Of a stretch of DNA of 22,763 nt, positions 15,682-22,763 are shown in pieces. A model generated the notes under the pieces. The model made no database searches. It was not told the origin of the DNA and saw only the letters and a list, made by a program, of their open reading frames with translations. Position 1 is the first letter of the stretch. Each line of letters starts with the position of its first letter. A program made the translations under genes and the position numbers. Source of the DNA: Clostridia bacterium (lineage in GTDB: Bacteria > Bacillota_A > Clostridia > Christensenellales > Aristaeellaceae); the NCBI GenBank assembly GCA_017530275.1, contig JAFXMP010000037.1:1-22763 (forward strand), written 5' to 3'.

Positions 15682-15747
15682 AAAAAAAGAGCCGGTCTCA
15701 AATCCCGCGTTCGGGCTTTGGATTGGCTCTTTTGCTGCTCTTTTTTT
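15682..15747. terminator. Structured bidirectional terminator after nfnB, possible small antisense RNA
   Basis: AAAAGAGCC (15685-15693) pairs with GGCTCTTTT (15725-15733), and the same left arm can instead pair over 11 bp with GCTCTTTTTTT (15737-15747). Inside are CAAA/TTTG and a CCCG-CGTT-CGGG hairpin. On the minus strand the stem ends in a T-run (plus-strand A-run 15682-15688) and terminates nfnB. On the plus strand, with the promoter at 15646, it could form a short stable RNA of about 60-70 bases ending in the T-run at 15741-15747. Confidence 0.7.
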
Positions 15748-15749
15748 GC

Positions 15750-17138
15750 TTATTTCTTGCTCAAATATTCGTCAATAGCAGCGGCGGCGTTCTTGCCTGC
15801 GCCCATGGCTAAGATTACGGTGGCAGCTCCGGTGACGGCGTCGCCGCCCGCGTACACGCCCTCCCGGCTGGTTAAGCCCGTTTCTTCCTCGGCGATAATA
15901 CCCCCCCATTTTTGGGTTTCCAGGCCCGCCGTGGTGGATTTGATCAGTGGGTTGGGGCTGGTGCCCAGGGCCATAATCACGCAGTCCAGGTCAAGTTCAA
16001 ACTCGCTGCCCTCTTTAGGAACGGGACGGCGGCGGCCCGAGGCGTCCGGTTCGCCCAATTCCATCTCCTGGCACCGCGCTCCGCGGACCCAGCCCTGTTC
16101 GTCGCCCAGAATTTCCAGGGGATTGGTGAGGAACTTGAACACGATGCCCTCTTCCATGGCGTGCTCCACTTCCTCCCGGCGGGCGGGGAGCTCCGCTTCC
16201 GTGCGGCGGTACACCACGGTCACGTCGGCACCCAGGCGCTTAGCACACCGGGCCGCGTCCATAGCCACGTTGCCGCCGCCCACCACGGCCACGTGCTTGC
16301 CGTGCTGGATGGGGGTGTCGCTGCCGGGCTGGTACGCCTTCATCAGATTGATGCGGGTCAAAAATTCGTTGGCGGAATACACGCCCTTCAAATTTTCGCC
16401 AGGGATGTTCATGAACTTGGGCAGGCCCGCGCCGGAGCCGATGTACACGGCCTCGAAGCCGTATTCCTGCATCAGCTCGTCGATGGTGATGGTTTTGCCG
16501 ATGACCACGTTGGTTTCGATCTTTACGCCCAAATCCTTGAGGGTATCGATTTCCTTCTGCACGATGGTCTTGGGCAGGCGGAATTCGGGGATGCCGTACA
16601 CCAGCACGCCGCCCGCCAAATGCAGGGCTTCAAACACTGTGACTTCGTAGCCCTTTTTCGCTAAATCGCCCGCGCAGGTGAGGCCGGAGGGGCCGGAGCC
16701 GATCACCGCCACCTTGTGCCCGTTGGAGGCGGGTTTTTCCGGCTTTTCGGTGCTGTGGGCGTTGTGCCAGTCGGCGGCGAAGCGCTCTAAGCGGCCGATG
16801 CCTACCGGTTCGCCTTTGATGCCCCGCACGCACTTGCTTTCGCACTGACTTTCCTGGGGGCAAACGCGGCCGCAGACGGCGGGCAGGGAAGAGGATTTTG
16901 CGATGATCTGATAAGCCGCTTCAAAATCGCCTTTCGCCATTTCCTGAATGAATTCGGGAATGTGGATGCGCACGGGGCAGCCGCTGACGCAGGGATGATT
17001 CTTGCAGTTCAGACAGCGCTTGGCTTCGTCTATCGCCGTTTCGGCGTCATAGCCCAGGGCCACTTCCTTGAAATTGTGGTTCCGTTCATCGGGAGCCTGG
17101 GAGGGCATGGGGTTTTTCTGCATCGCCATATTGGGCAT
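15750..17138 (-). CDS. nfnB: NfnB, large subunit of NADH-dependent ferredoxin:NADP+ oxidoreductase (GltD-like)
   Basis: A 462-residue flavoprotein of the glutamate-synthase small-subunit fold. The N-terminal ferredoxin-like part has two cysteine sets, Cys42/45/50/54 (CLNCKNHPCVSGCPV) and Cys89/93/99/103 (CGRVCPQESQCESKC), for [4Fe-4S] clusters. FAD binding is shown by VAVIGSGPSGLTCAGDLA from about 143, and NADP(H) binding by AVVGGGNVAMDAARCAKRLG. GxALGTSPNP-type residues near the C-terminus close the FAD site. Taken alone it would be annotated GltA/GltD, but there is no glutamate synthase large subunit nearby. It starts one base after nfnA, the order known for NfnAB. The pair links NADPH formation to NADH and reduced ferredoxin by electron bifurcation. 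The ATG has AAGGAGG upstream, inside the end of nfnA. Confidence 0.87.
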   Translation of the reverse strand: MPNMAMQKNPMPSQAPDERNHNFKEVALGYDAETAIDEAKRCLNCKNHPCVSGCPVRIHIPEFIQEMAKGDFEAAYQIIAKSSSLPAVCGRVCPQESQCESKCVRGIKGEPVGIGRLERFAADWHNAHSTEKPEKPASNGHKVAVIGSGPSGLTCAGDLAKKGYEVTVFEALHLAGGVLVYGIPEFRLPKTIVQKEIDTLKDLGVKIETNVVIGKTITIDELMQEYGFEAVYIGSGAGLPKFMNIPGENLKGVYSANEFLTRINLMKAYQPGSDTPIQHGKHVAVVGGGNVAMDAARCAKRLGADVTVVYRRTEAELPARREEVEHAMEEGIVFKFLTNPLEILGDEQGWVRGARCQEMELGEPDASGRRRPVPKEGSEFELDLDCVIMALGTSPNPLIKSTTAGLETQKWGGIIAEEETGLTSREGVYAGGDAVTGAATVILAMGAGKNAAAAIDEYLSKK

Positions 17139-17139
17139 G

Positions 17140-17979
17140 TTATTTCGCCTCCTTGAACAGATTGCAGGCTTCCTCGTAGGCATGGCGCTCGAAGTCCTGA
17201 TAGGTGCGGCTCCGGGCCATGGCCTCGTCGAAATCGATCTCATGGCCGTCAAATTCCGGGCCGTCCACGCAGGCGAACTTGGTCTTTCCGCCAACAGTCA
17301 GGCGGCAGCCGCCGCACATGCCGGTGCCGTCGATCATGATGGGGTTCATGCTGGCGATGGTCTTGATATTGTATTCCTTCGTCAGCCTGCAAACGAATTT
17401 CATCATGATGAGGGGCCCGATGGTAATGACCTCGTCGTACTGTTCGCCCAATTCAATGAGCTTTTTCAGCGCGTCGGTCACCAGCCCCTTGTCGCCCCAG
17501 GAGCCGTCGTCGCTCACGCGGATGAACTTGGTGCTGTGGGACGCGAACTCGTCCTCCAAAATGACCAGATCCTTATTGCGGAAGCCTGCGATGGCGTGAA
17601 CCTCCGCCCCCTGGTCAAACAGCTTTTTGGTCACGGGGTACGCGATGGCGCAGCCCACGCCGCCGCCCACCACGGCCACCTTTTTAAGGCCTTCGGTGTG
17701 GGTGGCCCGGCCTAAAGGCCCCACGAAATCGTGGATATAATCGCCCGCGTTCAAATGATTCAGTTTTTCCGTGGTCGCGCCCACAATTTGGAAAATGATG
17801 GTCACGCTGCCGGTTTCCCGGTCAAAATCCGCCACGGTGAGGGGGATGCGTTCGCCGTTTTCATCGGCCCGCAGGATAATAAACTGGCCCGGCTCCGCTT
17901 TGCGGGCTACCAGCGTCGCGTCCACCCGCATGAGGGTGACGGTGGGATTCAGAATTTTCTTTTCCAGGATTTTGTTCAC
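17140..17979 (-). CDS. nfnA: NfnA, small subunit (FAD/NAD-binding, [2Fe-2S])
   Basis: A 279-residue protein of the dihydroorotate dehydrogenase electron-transfer/sulfide dehydrogenase beta-like family. An FAD-binding barrel covers about 1-95 (PGQFIILR, RIPLTVAD), and the NAD domain begins at VAVVGGGVGCAIAYP (101-115). A C-terminal cluster site follows, with Asp217, Cys222, Cys225 and Cys237 (DGTGMCGGCR, ACVDGP). A D-x4-C-x2-C-x11-C set is what NfnA uses for its [2Fe-2S] centre, one ligand being aspartate. The start is a GTG with AAAGGAGG seven bases upstream; longer in-frame starts lack a ribosome binding site and add an unrelated Arg/Pro-rich stretch. It is the first gene of the nfnAB operon and is divergent from the membrane protein gene at 18167. 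Confidence 0.87.
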   Translation of the reverse strand: MNKILEKKILNPTVTLMRVDATLVARKAEPGQFIILRADENGERIPLTVADFDRETGSVTIIFQIVGATTEKLNHLNAGDYIHDFVGPLGRATHTEGLKKVAVVGGGVGCAIAYPVTKKLFDQGAEVHAIAGFRNKDLVILEDEFASHSTKFIRVSDDGSWGDKGLVTDALKKLIELGEQYDEVITIGPLIMMKFVCRLTKEYNIKTIASMNPIMIDGTGMCGGCRLTVGGKTKFACVDGPEFDGHEIDFDEAMARSRTYQDFERHAYEEACNLFKEAK

Positions 17980-18046
17980 GATGCGCCCTCCTTTTTTCTG
18001 GACGGATCGGCCGTCCGGCGGGGCCCGGCTTGACCCCATGCGCATC

Positions 18047-18076
18047 ATTATAACAGATTTTCAGAAAAAAGAATAA
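18047..18076 (-). promoter_or_regulatory. Promoter of nfnAB
   Basis: On the minus strand a perfect TATAAT (18052-18047) with TG one base upstream makes an extended -10 site; the -35 region (about 18071-18076, TTATTC) is poor. The leader of about 60 bases contains a GGACGG/CCGTCC hairpin just before the AAAGGAGG site. Confidence 0.6.
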
Positions 18077-18102
18077 GGGAAACAAAAGAAAAGCAATTTT
18101 TC

Positions 18103-18131
18103 TTGACGGGATTCTTCGCAAGCGGTATTAT
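18103..18131 (+). promoter_or_regulatory. Promoter of the membrane protein/K+ channel unit
   Basis: TTGACG at 18103-18108 and TATTAT at 18126-18131 are spaced 17 bases. The start would be near 18138, about 29 bases before the ATG. It diverges from the nfnAB promoter across about 50 A-rich bases. Confidence 0.75.
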
Positions 18132-18166
18132 GTAGATAGGTCAAAACTGATTCACCAAAGAAATGG

Positions 18167-19612
18167 ATGCGATTTTTTATGGAAGAAAATGAACGGGTAA
18201 ACGAGGTTCCCGCCGCCCGGCCGGAAGCCTCAAACGAACCGAAATCTACGCAGAAACGCCGGTGGAAGAAGAAAACTGCCCCGACAAGAACGGAAATTCT
18301 GAACATTAAGAAAGTTAAAAGGAAAACCATCAGACAAAATACGCAGCAGAAACGCCGCCCACGCCGTGAAGTGGTGACGCAGCACGATATCCGGTATCGT
18401 GGTCCTCTTTCCTACCGGCATATGATGATCTTAGGCTGGCTGTGCGTCTTTTTATCGCAGGTGAGCTTGGTTCTCGGCCTGGCGGGACAGTTTGATTCCG
18501 GCATCGCGGAGGCTTCCAAAGAGATCGTCGCCGTCGGCAGTTATGCCGGTTCACTGTTTATGCCGTTCCTGCTATTGGCGAACTTTTCCAAAATCCTGTC
18601 GTCCAAGCAGCAATTCAAATCGCTGCTGTTGACCTACGGCGGTTTGAGCACGGCCATGGGTCTGGCACTGCCGTTGGTGTATGAACACTATGTCAAGGGT
18701 GTGGCGGCCACCGCTGCGCAATTATCCCCCGAATTTGAAGGCGAGATCCTGCTCCTTTTCCAGGAAAATGTATTCAAGGACGGCTACCTGGCCTACAATT
18801 TATTTATCGATCTGTTTTTGTGCACCCTATTCATGTTCTTCCTCACCTATCATTTCAAGCGTCCCATCTGGCGCGGGTGGGTGATCAGCTTCCGGATGCT
18901 GGCGATACTGCCGGTCATGTACGAATTGGCATGCATCGTGCTGAAAACTTTGTGCAAAAACGGCAATATCACTTTGCCAATGTACGCTTCCTGTTTCCTG
19001 TCCACCAAGCCCCCCATGTCCTTCGCCGCGTTCATTGCCCTGGCGCTGTTTATCAAACGGCGGGAGCGGATTTTCCTCAAGAACGGCAGGACTTACGAGG
19101 AATACGGACTTTTTCTGGAAACGAACGCCAATTCCCTGCACTTTTCTGTTCACGCCTGCGTGACCTTTATCATCGCGGCGGTTCTCGATATAATGATTTT
19201 TATCGCTTTCTCCACACTGATGACGGCAGGGGATGTGATGGCTGCCGGTGAAATGGCGGAACAAGTGATAGAGAACAAAGAAATGCTGACCGATATGGCC
19301 ATGCGTACCGCGTTCGTGGCGCAGGCGGCGGGCTTCGGCGAATCGTTGGTGCTGCTGTTCGTGGCGCCCTTCGTGTTACTGTTCTCCTATACCCGGAAGC
19401 ATAAGGACACTAAGATGGACTTGTTCATTCCCGTGATCGGCATTGCCGCCATCGTGGCGCTGTACACGGAAGCAGTTTTCCGGGCCATCTGCGAGCTCCC
19501 CAATATCCTGAAAATGTATATGGCATCCATTCCGGAGTTGGACCCTGCAGCGCTTGGACTTACAGAAGAAGATATTACGCAATTGATGCTGCTTATGCAG
19601 ACGATGCAATAA
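18167..19612 (+). CDS. Unrecognised multi-pass membrane protein with basic N-terminal tail
   Basis: A 481-residue protein I do not recognise. Residues 1-27 are acidic-neutral, and 28-70 are strikingly basic (QKRRWKKK, KKVKRK, QKRRPRR), with no hydrophobic stretch, so the tail is probably cytoplasmic. About nine hydrophobic segments follow, near 85-107, 121-143, 153-172, 207-230, 238-262, 283-297, 328-353, 388-407 and 419-445. An acidic loop lies at 355-378 and an amphipathic acidic C-terminus ends the protein. No transporter signature is obvious. The ATG at 18167 has only a weak AAAG upstream; ATG at 18179 is in frame but has none. A K+ channel gene begins 19 bases after its stop, so the two are co-transcribed and may work together. 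Hydrophobic but low-complexity tails make distant homology hard to judge by eye. Confidence 0.7.
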   Translation: MRFFMEENERVNEVPAARPEASNEPKSTQKRRWKKKTAPTRTEILNIKKVKRKTIRQNTQQKRRPRREVVTQHDIRYRGPLSYRHMMILGWLCVFLSQVSLVLGLAGQFDSGIAEASKEIVAVGSYAGSLFMPFLLLANFSKILSSKQQFKSLLLTYGGLSTAMGLALPLVYEHYVKGVAATAAQLSPEFEGEILLLFQENVFKDGYLAYNLFIDLFLCTLFMFFLTYHFKRPIWRGWVISFRMLAILPVMYELACIVLKTLCKNGNITLPMYASCFLSTKPPMSFAAFIALALFIKRRERIFLKNGRTYEEYGLFLETNANSLHFSVHACVTFIIAAVLDIMIFIAFSTLMTAGDVMAAGEMAEQVIENKEMLTDMAMRTAFVAQAAGFGESLVLLFVAPFVLLFSYTRKHKDTKMDLFIPVIGIAAIVALYTEAVFRAICELPNILKMYMASIPELDPAALGLTEEDITQLMLLMQTMQ

Positions 19613-19631
19613 AGGGGGAGGGGAAGAACCG

Positions 19632-20618
19632 TTGGAAGTGCCTATGAAAACGAAGCAAAGAAGAAATTCAAGGCTGCATATTATGGACGCTCTTCTTTCT
19701 GGCGCCATCGTATTATACGCCACCTATCTGATGCGGAATGGCTCCGGGAGCAAAGAGCTTCTGAGCGTCCTGTTTTTGCTGCTTGCTGCTGAAAGCGTCC
19801 TGCGTGTTTCGGAAGGTAAGCGTACGAAAACGCAGCGGTTCTGCGTCATGGCCCTGTATCTTGCGGGCGCGGTGCTGATCCTGCTGCTGAAACCGTTTCA
19901 TTCCAGCATGCTTGCGGCGGCTGCCGTTGAGTTTATCGTGCTGCTGTTCAACCGGGTTATGGCGATCATGAAAAAACCGAAGAAGCGCGTGATTGTGTTC
20001 AACGTGATCTGTATTCTGCTCATCATTTACCTTGCAGTTGCCTTTTTCGGCAGCGATTATGTGGTCAGCCAGACGGTGAGTATGGATGAAGCTGAGATCC
20101 TGGCGGATCCGGACTATTCGCGTATTGCGGAGAGTATGGATCAATTGGAAGAACTGGAAGAATCATTCGGCGGAATGACGGGGCTGGATATCCTTGTTTA
20201 CATCTTACTGATGCTGCTCATTCTGACCCTGATGATCCTGCATGTGGTGGGCATCTCCATTTCGCAGATGAAGCTGAACATCCTGCTGAATATCATTCGG
20301 GAAACCTATGTGCTGGAGATTATACTGGGTCTGATACTGATGATTGTCGCCTGCTCCTCCATTTTTACCACGCTGGAGGATAACATGGTTGATTACTGGG
20401 ACGCCCTGTGGTATTCTTTCGCCCTGGTGACCACCATCGGCTTTGGCGATATCACCGCCACTACCTTGATCGGCCGCGCTCTTTCCGTTTTCTTAGGCAT
20501 TTACGGCATCGTGGTGGTTGCCATCATTACCTCCGTCATCGTGAATTTCTACGGCGAAATGCGCCGGATCAGGAAGCCGGAAGGGGAAGACGGGGAAGCG
20601 GAGGAAAAGACACTTTAA
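19632..20618 (+). CDS. Potassium channel (ion-transport family 2) with GFGD filter
   Basis: A 328-residue membrane protein. Hydrophobic segments lie near 18-34, 42-58, 70-88, 94-112, 119-140, 186-208 and 227-247. The pore helix WDALWYSFALVT, the selectivity filter TTIGFGD (267-273) and the final inner helix 281-305 come next. TxGFGD in place of the common TVGYGD is a known K+ channel variant. The last pair of helices with the pore loop is a complete 2-TM pore; the five N-terminal segments are additional and have no clear row of S4 arginines. The TTG at 19632 follows GGGGGAGGGGAAG closely; the ATG at 19644 with its own GGAAG is an equally good start. It is the second gene of the unit with the unrecognised membrane protein. 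Confidence 0.85.
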   Translation: MEVPMKTKQRRNSRLHIMDALLSGAIVLYATYLMRNGSGSKELLSVLFLLLAAESVLRVSEGKRTKTQRFCVMALYLAGAVLILLLKPFHSSMLAAAAVEFIVLLFNRVMAIMKKPKKRVIVFNVICILLIIYLAVAFFGSDYVVSQTVSMDEAEILADPDYSRIAESMDQLEELEESFGGMTGLDILVYILLMLLILTLMILHVVGISISQMKLNILLNIIRETYVLEIILGLILMIVACSSIFTTLEDNMVDYWDALWYSFALVTTIGFGDITATTLIGRALSVFLGIYGIVVVAIITSVIVNFYGEMRRIRKPEGEDGEAEEKTL

Positions 20619-20621
20619 ATC

Positions 20622-20745
<124 letters not shown>

Positions 20746-20805
20746 ACTTAAAGCGTCCTTTAACGAACGACTGAATCATTATCTTTTGATAACATAGGAG
20801 CGCCC

Positions 20806-21318
20806 ATGAAAAAACTGTCCAGCCGGGAACGCGCCCGGCGCGTGGCTCTGTGCGGCCTGCTCATCGCCATGATGCTGGTGCTGGGCTTTGTGGAAAGTAA
20901 AATTCCCATCAACGCGGGCATTCCGGGCATCAAGCTGGGCCTGTCCAACGGCGTGCTGATTTTCGCCGTGTATATGCTGGATATCCCCACCGCCTGGATG
21001 CTGATGGCCTTAAAGGTGGTGCTGTCCGGGCTGCTGTTCGGCGGGTTCAACACCATCATGTACGCCCTGGCGGGCGGCGTGCTGAGCATGCTTTGCATGT
21101 CGCTTTTAAGCCGCGTGAAGGGCATGCACCCAATCACCGTCAGCATGGCGGGGGGCGTCGCGCACAACGTAGGACAGGTGGCGCTGGCCATGATCATATT
21201 GCAAACGCCCCAATTGCTGTATTACATGGCGGTGCTTATGCTGGTGGGCCTTGCCTGCGGGGCGTTGACCGGCATCGTAGCCAGCAGCGTGATGAAGCAT
21301 CTGAAAACGATCAAATAG
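20806..21318 (+). CDS. Gx-transporter family / heptaprenyl diphosphate synthase component I-like membrane protein
   Basis: A 170-residue protein with about five hydrophobic segments. The signature VESKIPINAGIPGIKLGLSN (near 28-48) is the hallmark of the Hpre_diP_synt_I/Gx-transporter family, whose members look like S-components of ECF vitamin or isoprenoid-related transporters. The name 'heptaprenyl diphosphate synthase component I' is inherited from homology and does not prove that activity. In other Clostridia the gene sits beside a NusG-domain-II protein and Rnf or ApbE-like genes, none of which are seen here. The ATG follows TAGGAG five bases upstream. The gene comes after the heptad-repeat element and is followed within 72 bases by a YkvI-like gene. 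Confidence 0.85.
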   Translation: MKKLSSRERARRVALCGLLIAMMLVLGFVESKIPINAGIPGIKLGLSNGVLIFAVYMLDIPTAWMLMALKVVLSGLLFGGFNTIMYALAGGVLSMLCMSLLSRVKGMHPITVSMAGGVAHNVGQVALAMIILQTPQLLYYMAVLMLVGLACGALTGIVASSVMKHLKTIK

Positions 21319-21332
21319 ACTCCAAAGATAAT

Positions 21333-21388
21333 TCTCCCTTTCATATTGCTTTGCCGGTTGGCATAAGCATGGGAAAAGGGGGATTTTT
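21333..21388 (+). terminator. Terminator/attenuator hairpin that sequesters the next Shine-Dalgarno
   Basis: TCTCCCTTT (21333-21341) pairs with AAAGGGGGA (21375-21383) with one G-T pair. Inner stems CAT/ATG, GCTT/AAGC and TGCC/GGCA surround a GGTT loop, and TTTTT follows at 21384-21388. The 3' arm is the Shine-Dalgarno of the gene starting at 21391, so the same bases serve as terminator stem and ribosome binding site. Confidence 0.7.
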
Positions 21389-21390
21389 CT

Positions 21391-22332
21391 ATGGGGGATA
21401 CCATTCTTTGCATTGCCGCTGCCATGGTGGGAGCTGGTTTTGCTTCGGGCCAGGAGATCATGCAGTTTTTTAGCCAGTACGGGGCGTTTTCCTGGGCGCT
21501 TGTGATCCTCGCCGCCATAGTGATGGGTTTGATAATCCAGCGCATTCTGTCCCGAAGATGTGAAAACACTTTTTCGGGCAGGAGCCTGCTTTCGCTGTTT
21601 TACGTTGCGGTGGGCGGCGGTATGACGGCGGCGGCTGGGGAACTGTGGGCGCTGACAGTGCCGTTCCATTACGCCCGGACCCTGGGCAGCGTGATCACCC
21701 TCATCGCGTGCCTGCGCCTAGCTGAAGGCTCCCTGCAGGGCATGGTATGGCTGGGAAGGATTTTGCTTCCATTGCTCTTATCGGTTTTGATTCTATGCCT
21801 GCGGGCGCCCGGGACTTCCTGGCAGAAGACCGTCCCCATTTGGGAAGGCGTTCTGGCTGTCCTGAGCGTCGTGGGTTACTGCGGCCTGAATGGTATGATC
21901 GCCGCCGGGGTGCTCTCCGGTTCCCGGTCCCGGAAGGAACAAAACAAGATTTCCGTGGCGGTGGGGCTGCTGACCGCCCTGCTGCTGGGCCTTGGCAACG
22001 CCGCGCTGCTGCCCCACGCCGGGACCCTTTCTGGCGCGGTCCTACCTACTGTGTCGCTGCTGCGCGCCTACGGAAAAACGGGCTTCTATTTATCCGCCGC
22101 TGTGCTGTATTTAGCCGCGGCTACTACCCTGATCGCCGTGCTGCGGGGACTGCTGACATTTAGCGCTCCCTATCTTGCCCATTATAGAAAAACCCTGGTG
22201 GGGTTTGCCTTGCTGACAGTATCGATGCTTGGCTTTCAGGATATCGTGAGGGCGGCGTATCCTGCCTTGGGCTGGGCCTATCTGATGTTGCTTTTTTTCC
22301 CTACAATGAAAAAAGAAAACAGAGTAAGATAA
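21391..22332 (+). CDS. YkvI-like integral membrane protein
   Basis: A 313-residue hydrophobic protein with about nine or ten membrane segments. The N-terminal motif GAGFASGQEIMQFF (residues 14-27) is diagnostic for the YkvI (COG3949) family, distant relatives of the APC-type amino acid transporters; the broken first helix with small residues is where such transporters bind Na+ and substrate. The substrate is unknown. Members are usually about 340-360 residues, so this one is a little short but shows no frame break. The ATG lies seven bases after AAAGGGGGA, which is buried in the preceding hairpin, so expression may depend on opening that structure. It is in tandem with the Gx-transporter-like gene. 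Confidence 0.8.
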   Translation: MGDTILCIAAAMVGAGFASGQEIMQFFSQYGAFSWALVILAAIVMGLIIQRILSRRCENTFSGRSLLSLFYVAVGGGMTAAAGELWALTVPFHYARTLGSVITLIACLRLAEGSLQGMVWLGRILLPLLLSVLILCLRAPGTSWQKTVPIWEGVLAVLSVVGYCGLNGMIAAGVLSGSRSRKEQNKISVAVGLLTALLLGLGNAALLPHAGTLSGAVLPTVSLLRAYGKTGFYLSAAVLYLAAATTLIAVLRGLLTFSAPYLAHYRKTLVGFALLTVSMLGFQDIVRAAYPALGWAYLMLLFFPTMKKENRVR

Positions 22333-22420
22333 GGAATTCTATTTTGCGACGCATCTGCCCAAAAACAGAGCCGGTTTTCTTTTCAAATTGCCGAAACTCG
22401 CACATTTCTTTGGAAAACGC

Positions 22421-22449
22421 TTGTATTTAGGCTTTGCATATGGTATACT
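22421..22449 (+). promoter_or_regulatory. Strong promoter in the terminal gap
   Basis: TTGTAT at 22421-22426 and TATACT at 22444-22449 are spaced 17 bases, with TG one base before the -10 box. The transcript would begin near 22456 and run off the window end without a clear gene in the first 300 bases. Confidence 0.65.
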
Positions 22450-22455
22450 ATGCGC

Positions 22456-22763
22456 TGGAATCTGTCAAAACGATGGCAGAGTCCGCACCCGGGAAAAAGT
22501 GCCTTTTAGAAAGAAGGGTTTAACGAAGAGTGGGAGCTGCAAGCAGGAAGACGCGGAGGCGGAAGCTTTATTTCGTGCCCCTGTGTTTTCCAAAGCTTAC
22601 GGCGTGATCCCGCTCTTTCTGTGTTTATAAGGAGGCATGATAAAAAGGAATAGCAGGTGATACGGAGCACTCCTTGCTGCTGTACAATAGAGACAGCAGC
22701 AAGACAGGATAGATACTAATTCGGCATAGTTGAAGGTCAGAAAGACCGCTAAGGAGAATGGAC
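22456..22763 (+). ncRNA. Candidate structured leader or small RNA, unassigned
   Basis: This fills the gap after the YkvI-like gene. Local stems are visible: TCTGTCA/TGGCAGA (22461-22467 with 22474-22480), GCAC/GTGC (22485-22488 with 22499-22502), AGAGTGGGA/TCCCGCTCT (22527-22535 with 22608-22616) enclosing AAGCTTT/AAAGCTT (22563-22569 with 22592-22598), and a perfect 10-bp stem TTGCTGCTGT/ACAGCAGCAA (22674-22683 with 22693-22702). AAGGAGG at 22629 precedes an ATG by only one base and opens just seven codons. I could not match the conserved cores of T-box, SAM, TPP, FMN, glycine, lysine, 6S, SRP, tmRNA or RNase P RNAs. It may be a long leader for a gene beyond the window. Confidence 0.35.

Noticed and set aside
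14764..16650. 628-codon open frame on the plus strand
   Set aside because: It runs antisense across the first half of the HelD gene, an intergenic terminator and most of nfnB, which are all clear protein families. Its translation is low-complexity and has no motif. Such frames are common opposite GC-rich genes.
15750..17138. Glutamate synthase small subunit (GltD)
   Set aside because: The fold fits, but no large subunit is nearby, and the adjacent upstream gene has the NfnA layout and D-C-C-C cluster site, so NfnB is the better call.
22388..22630. 80-codon open frame starting with TTG
   Set aside because: It starts upstream of the strong promoter at 22421-22449 and lacks a ribosome binding site. 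The translation has no domain, and the DNA is better explained as leader or RNA.
22637..22660. Seven-codon leader peptide after AAGGAGG
   Set aside because: The spacing between the ribosome binding site and the ATG is only one base, too short for normal initiation. The codons show no regulatory run of one amino acid.
22456..22763. T-box leader, SAM/TPP/FMN riboswitch, 6S, SRP, tmRNA or RNase P RNA
   Set aside because: The conserved core sequences of these RNAs could not be found by eye in this stretch.

Overview
The window reads as a moderately GC-rich (about 55% by eye) chromosome segment of an anaerobic, low-oxygen Bacillota/Clostridia-type bacterium, probably one of the uncultured gut Clostridia. 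Reasons: strong AGGAGG-type ribosome binding sites, near-consensus sigma-A promoters, short rho-independent terminators, an NfnAB electron-bifurcating transhydrogenase pair, a DRTGG/PHP gene pair, a Gx-transporter family protein, a YkvI-type membrane protein and a BclA/head-fibre style collagen-like tail. No insertion sequence, phage module, tRNA, rRNA or CRISPR array was seen.

Left part, all plus strand (1-8982): the end of a collagen-like GXY-repeat protein; a GT2-type glycosyltransferase with a TPR-like tail; a HAD-phosphatase/thymidylate kinase fusion directly abutting mnmA; a COG2509-type FAD-dependent dehydrogenase; a secreted L,D-transpeptidase with four peptidoglycan-binding domains; and a three-gene operon of a DRTGG-like protein, a PHP phosphoesterase and a cytoplasmic VanX-type D-Ala-D-Ala dipeptidase.

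Middle, all minus strand (9097-17979): a membrane-anchored coiled-coil protein with 21-bp internal repeats; an EF-G-like GTPase with a Tyr where translational GTPases carry the catalytic His; a small four-helix-type protein; a HelD-type helicase overlapping a small acyl-carrier-like protein; and the nfnA-nfnB pair, which couples NADH, NADPH and ferredoxin pools.

Right part, plus strand (18167-22332): an unrecognised nine-segment membrane protein with a highly basic N-terminus followed by a K+ channel with a GFGD filter; then a Gx-transporter/heptaprenyl diphosphate synthase component I-like protein and a YkvI-like membrane protein. The last 430 bases carry a strong promoter and a foldable leader but no convincing gene.

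Regulatory structure is unusually readable. Near-consensus promoters precede most transcription units. At three junctions an intrinsic terminator overlaps the next gene's promoter or Shine-Dalgarno. Two intergenic elements built of GAGAGTT-type heptad repeats with a complementary arm about 50 bp away look like one dispersed repeat family.
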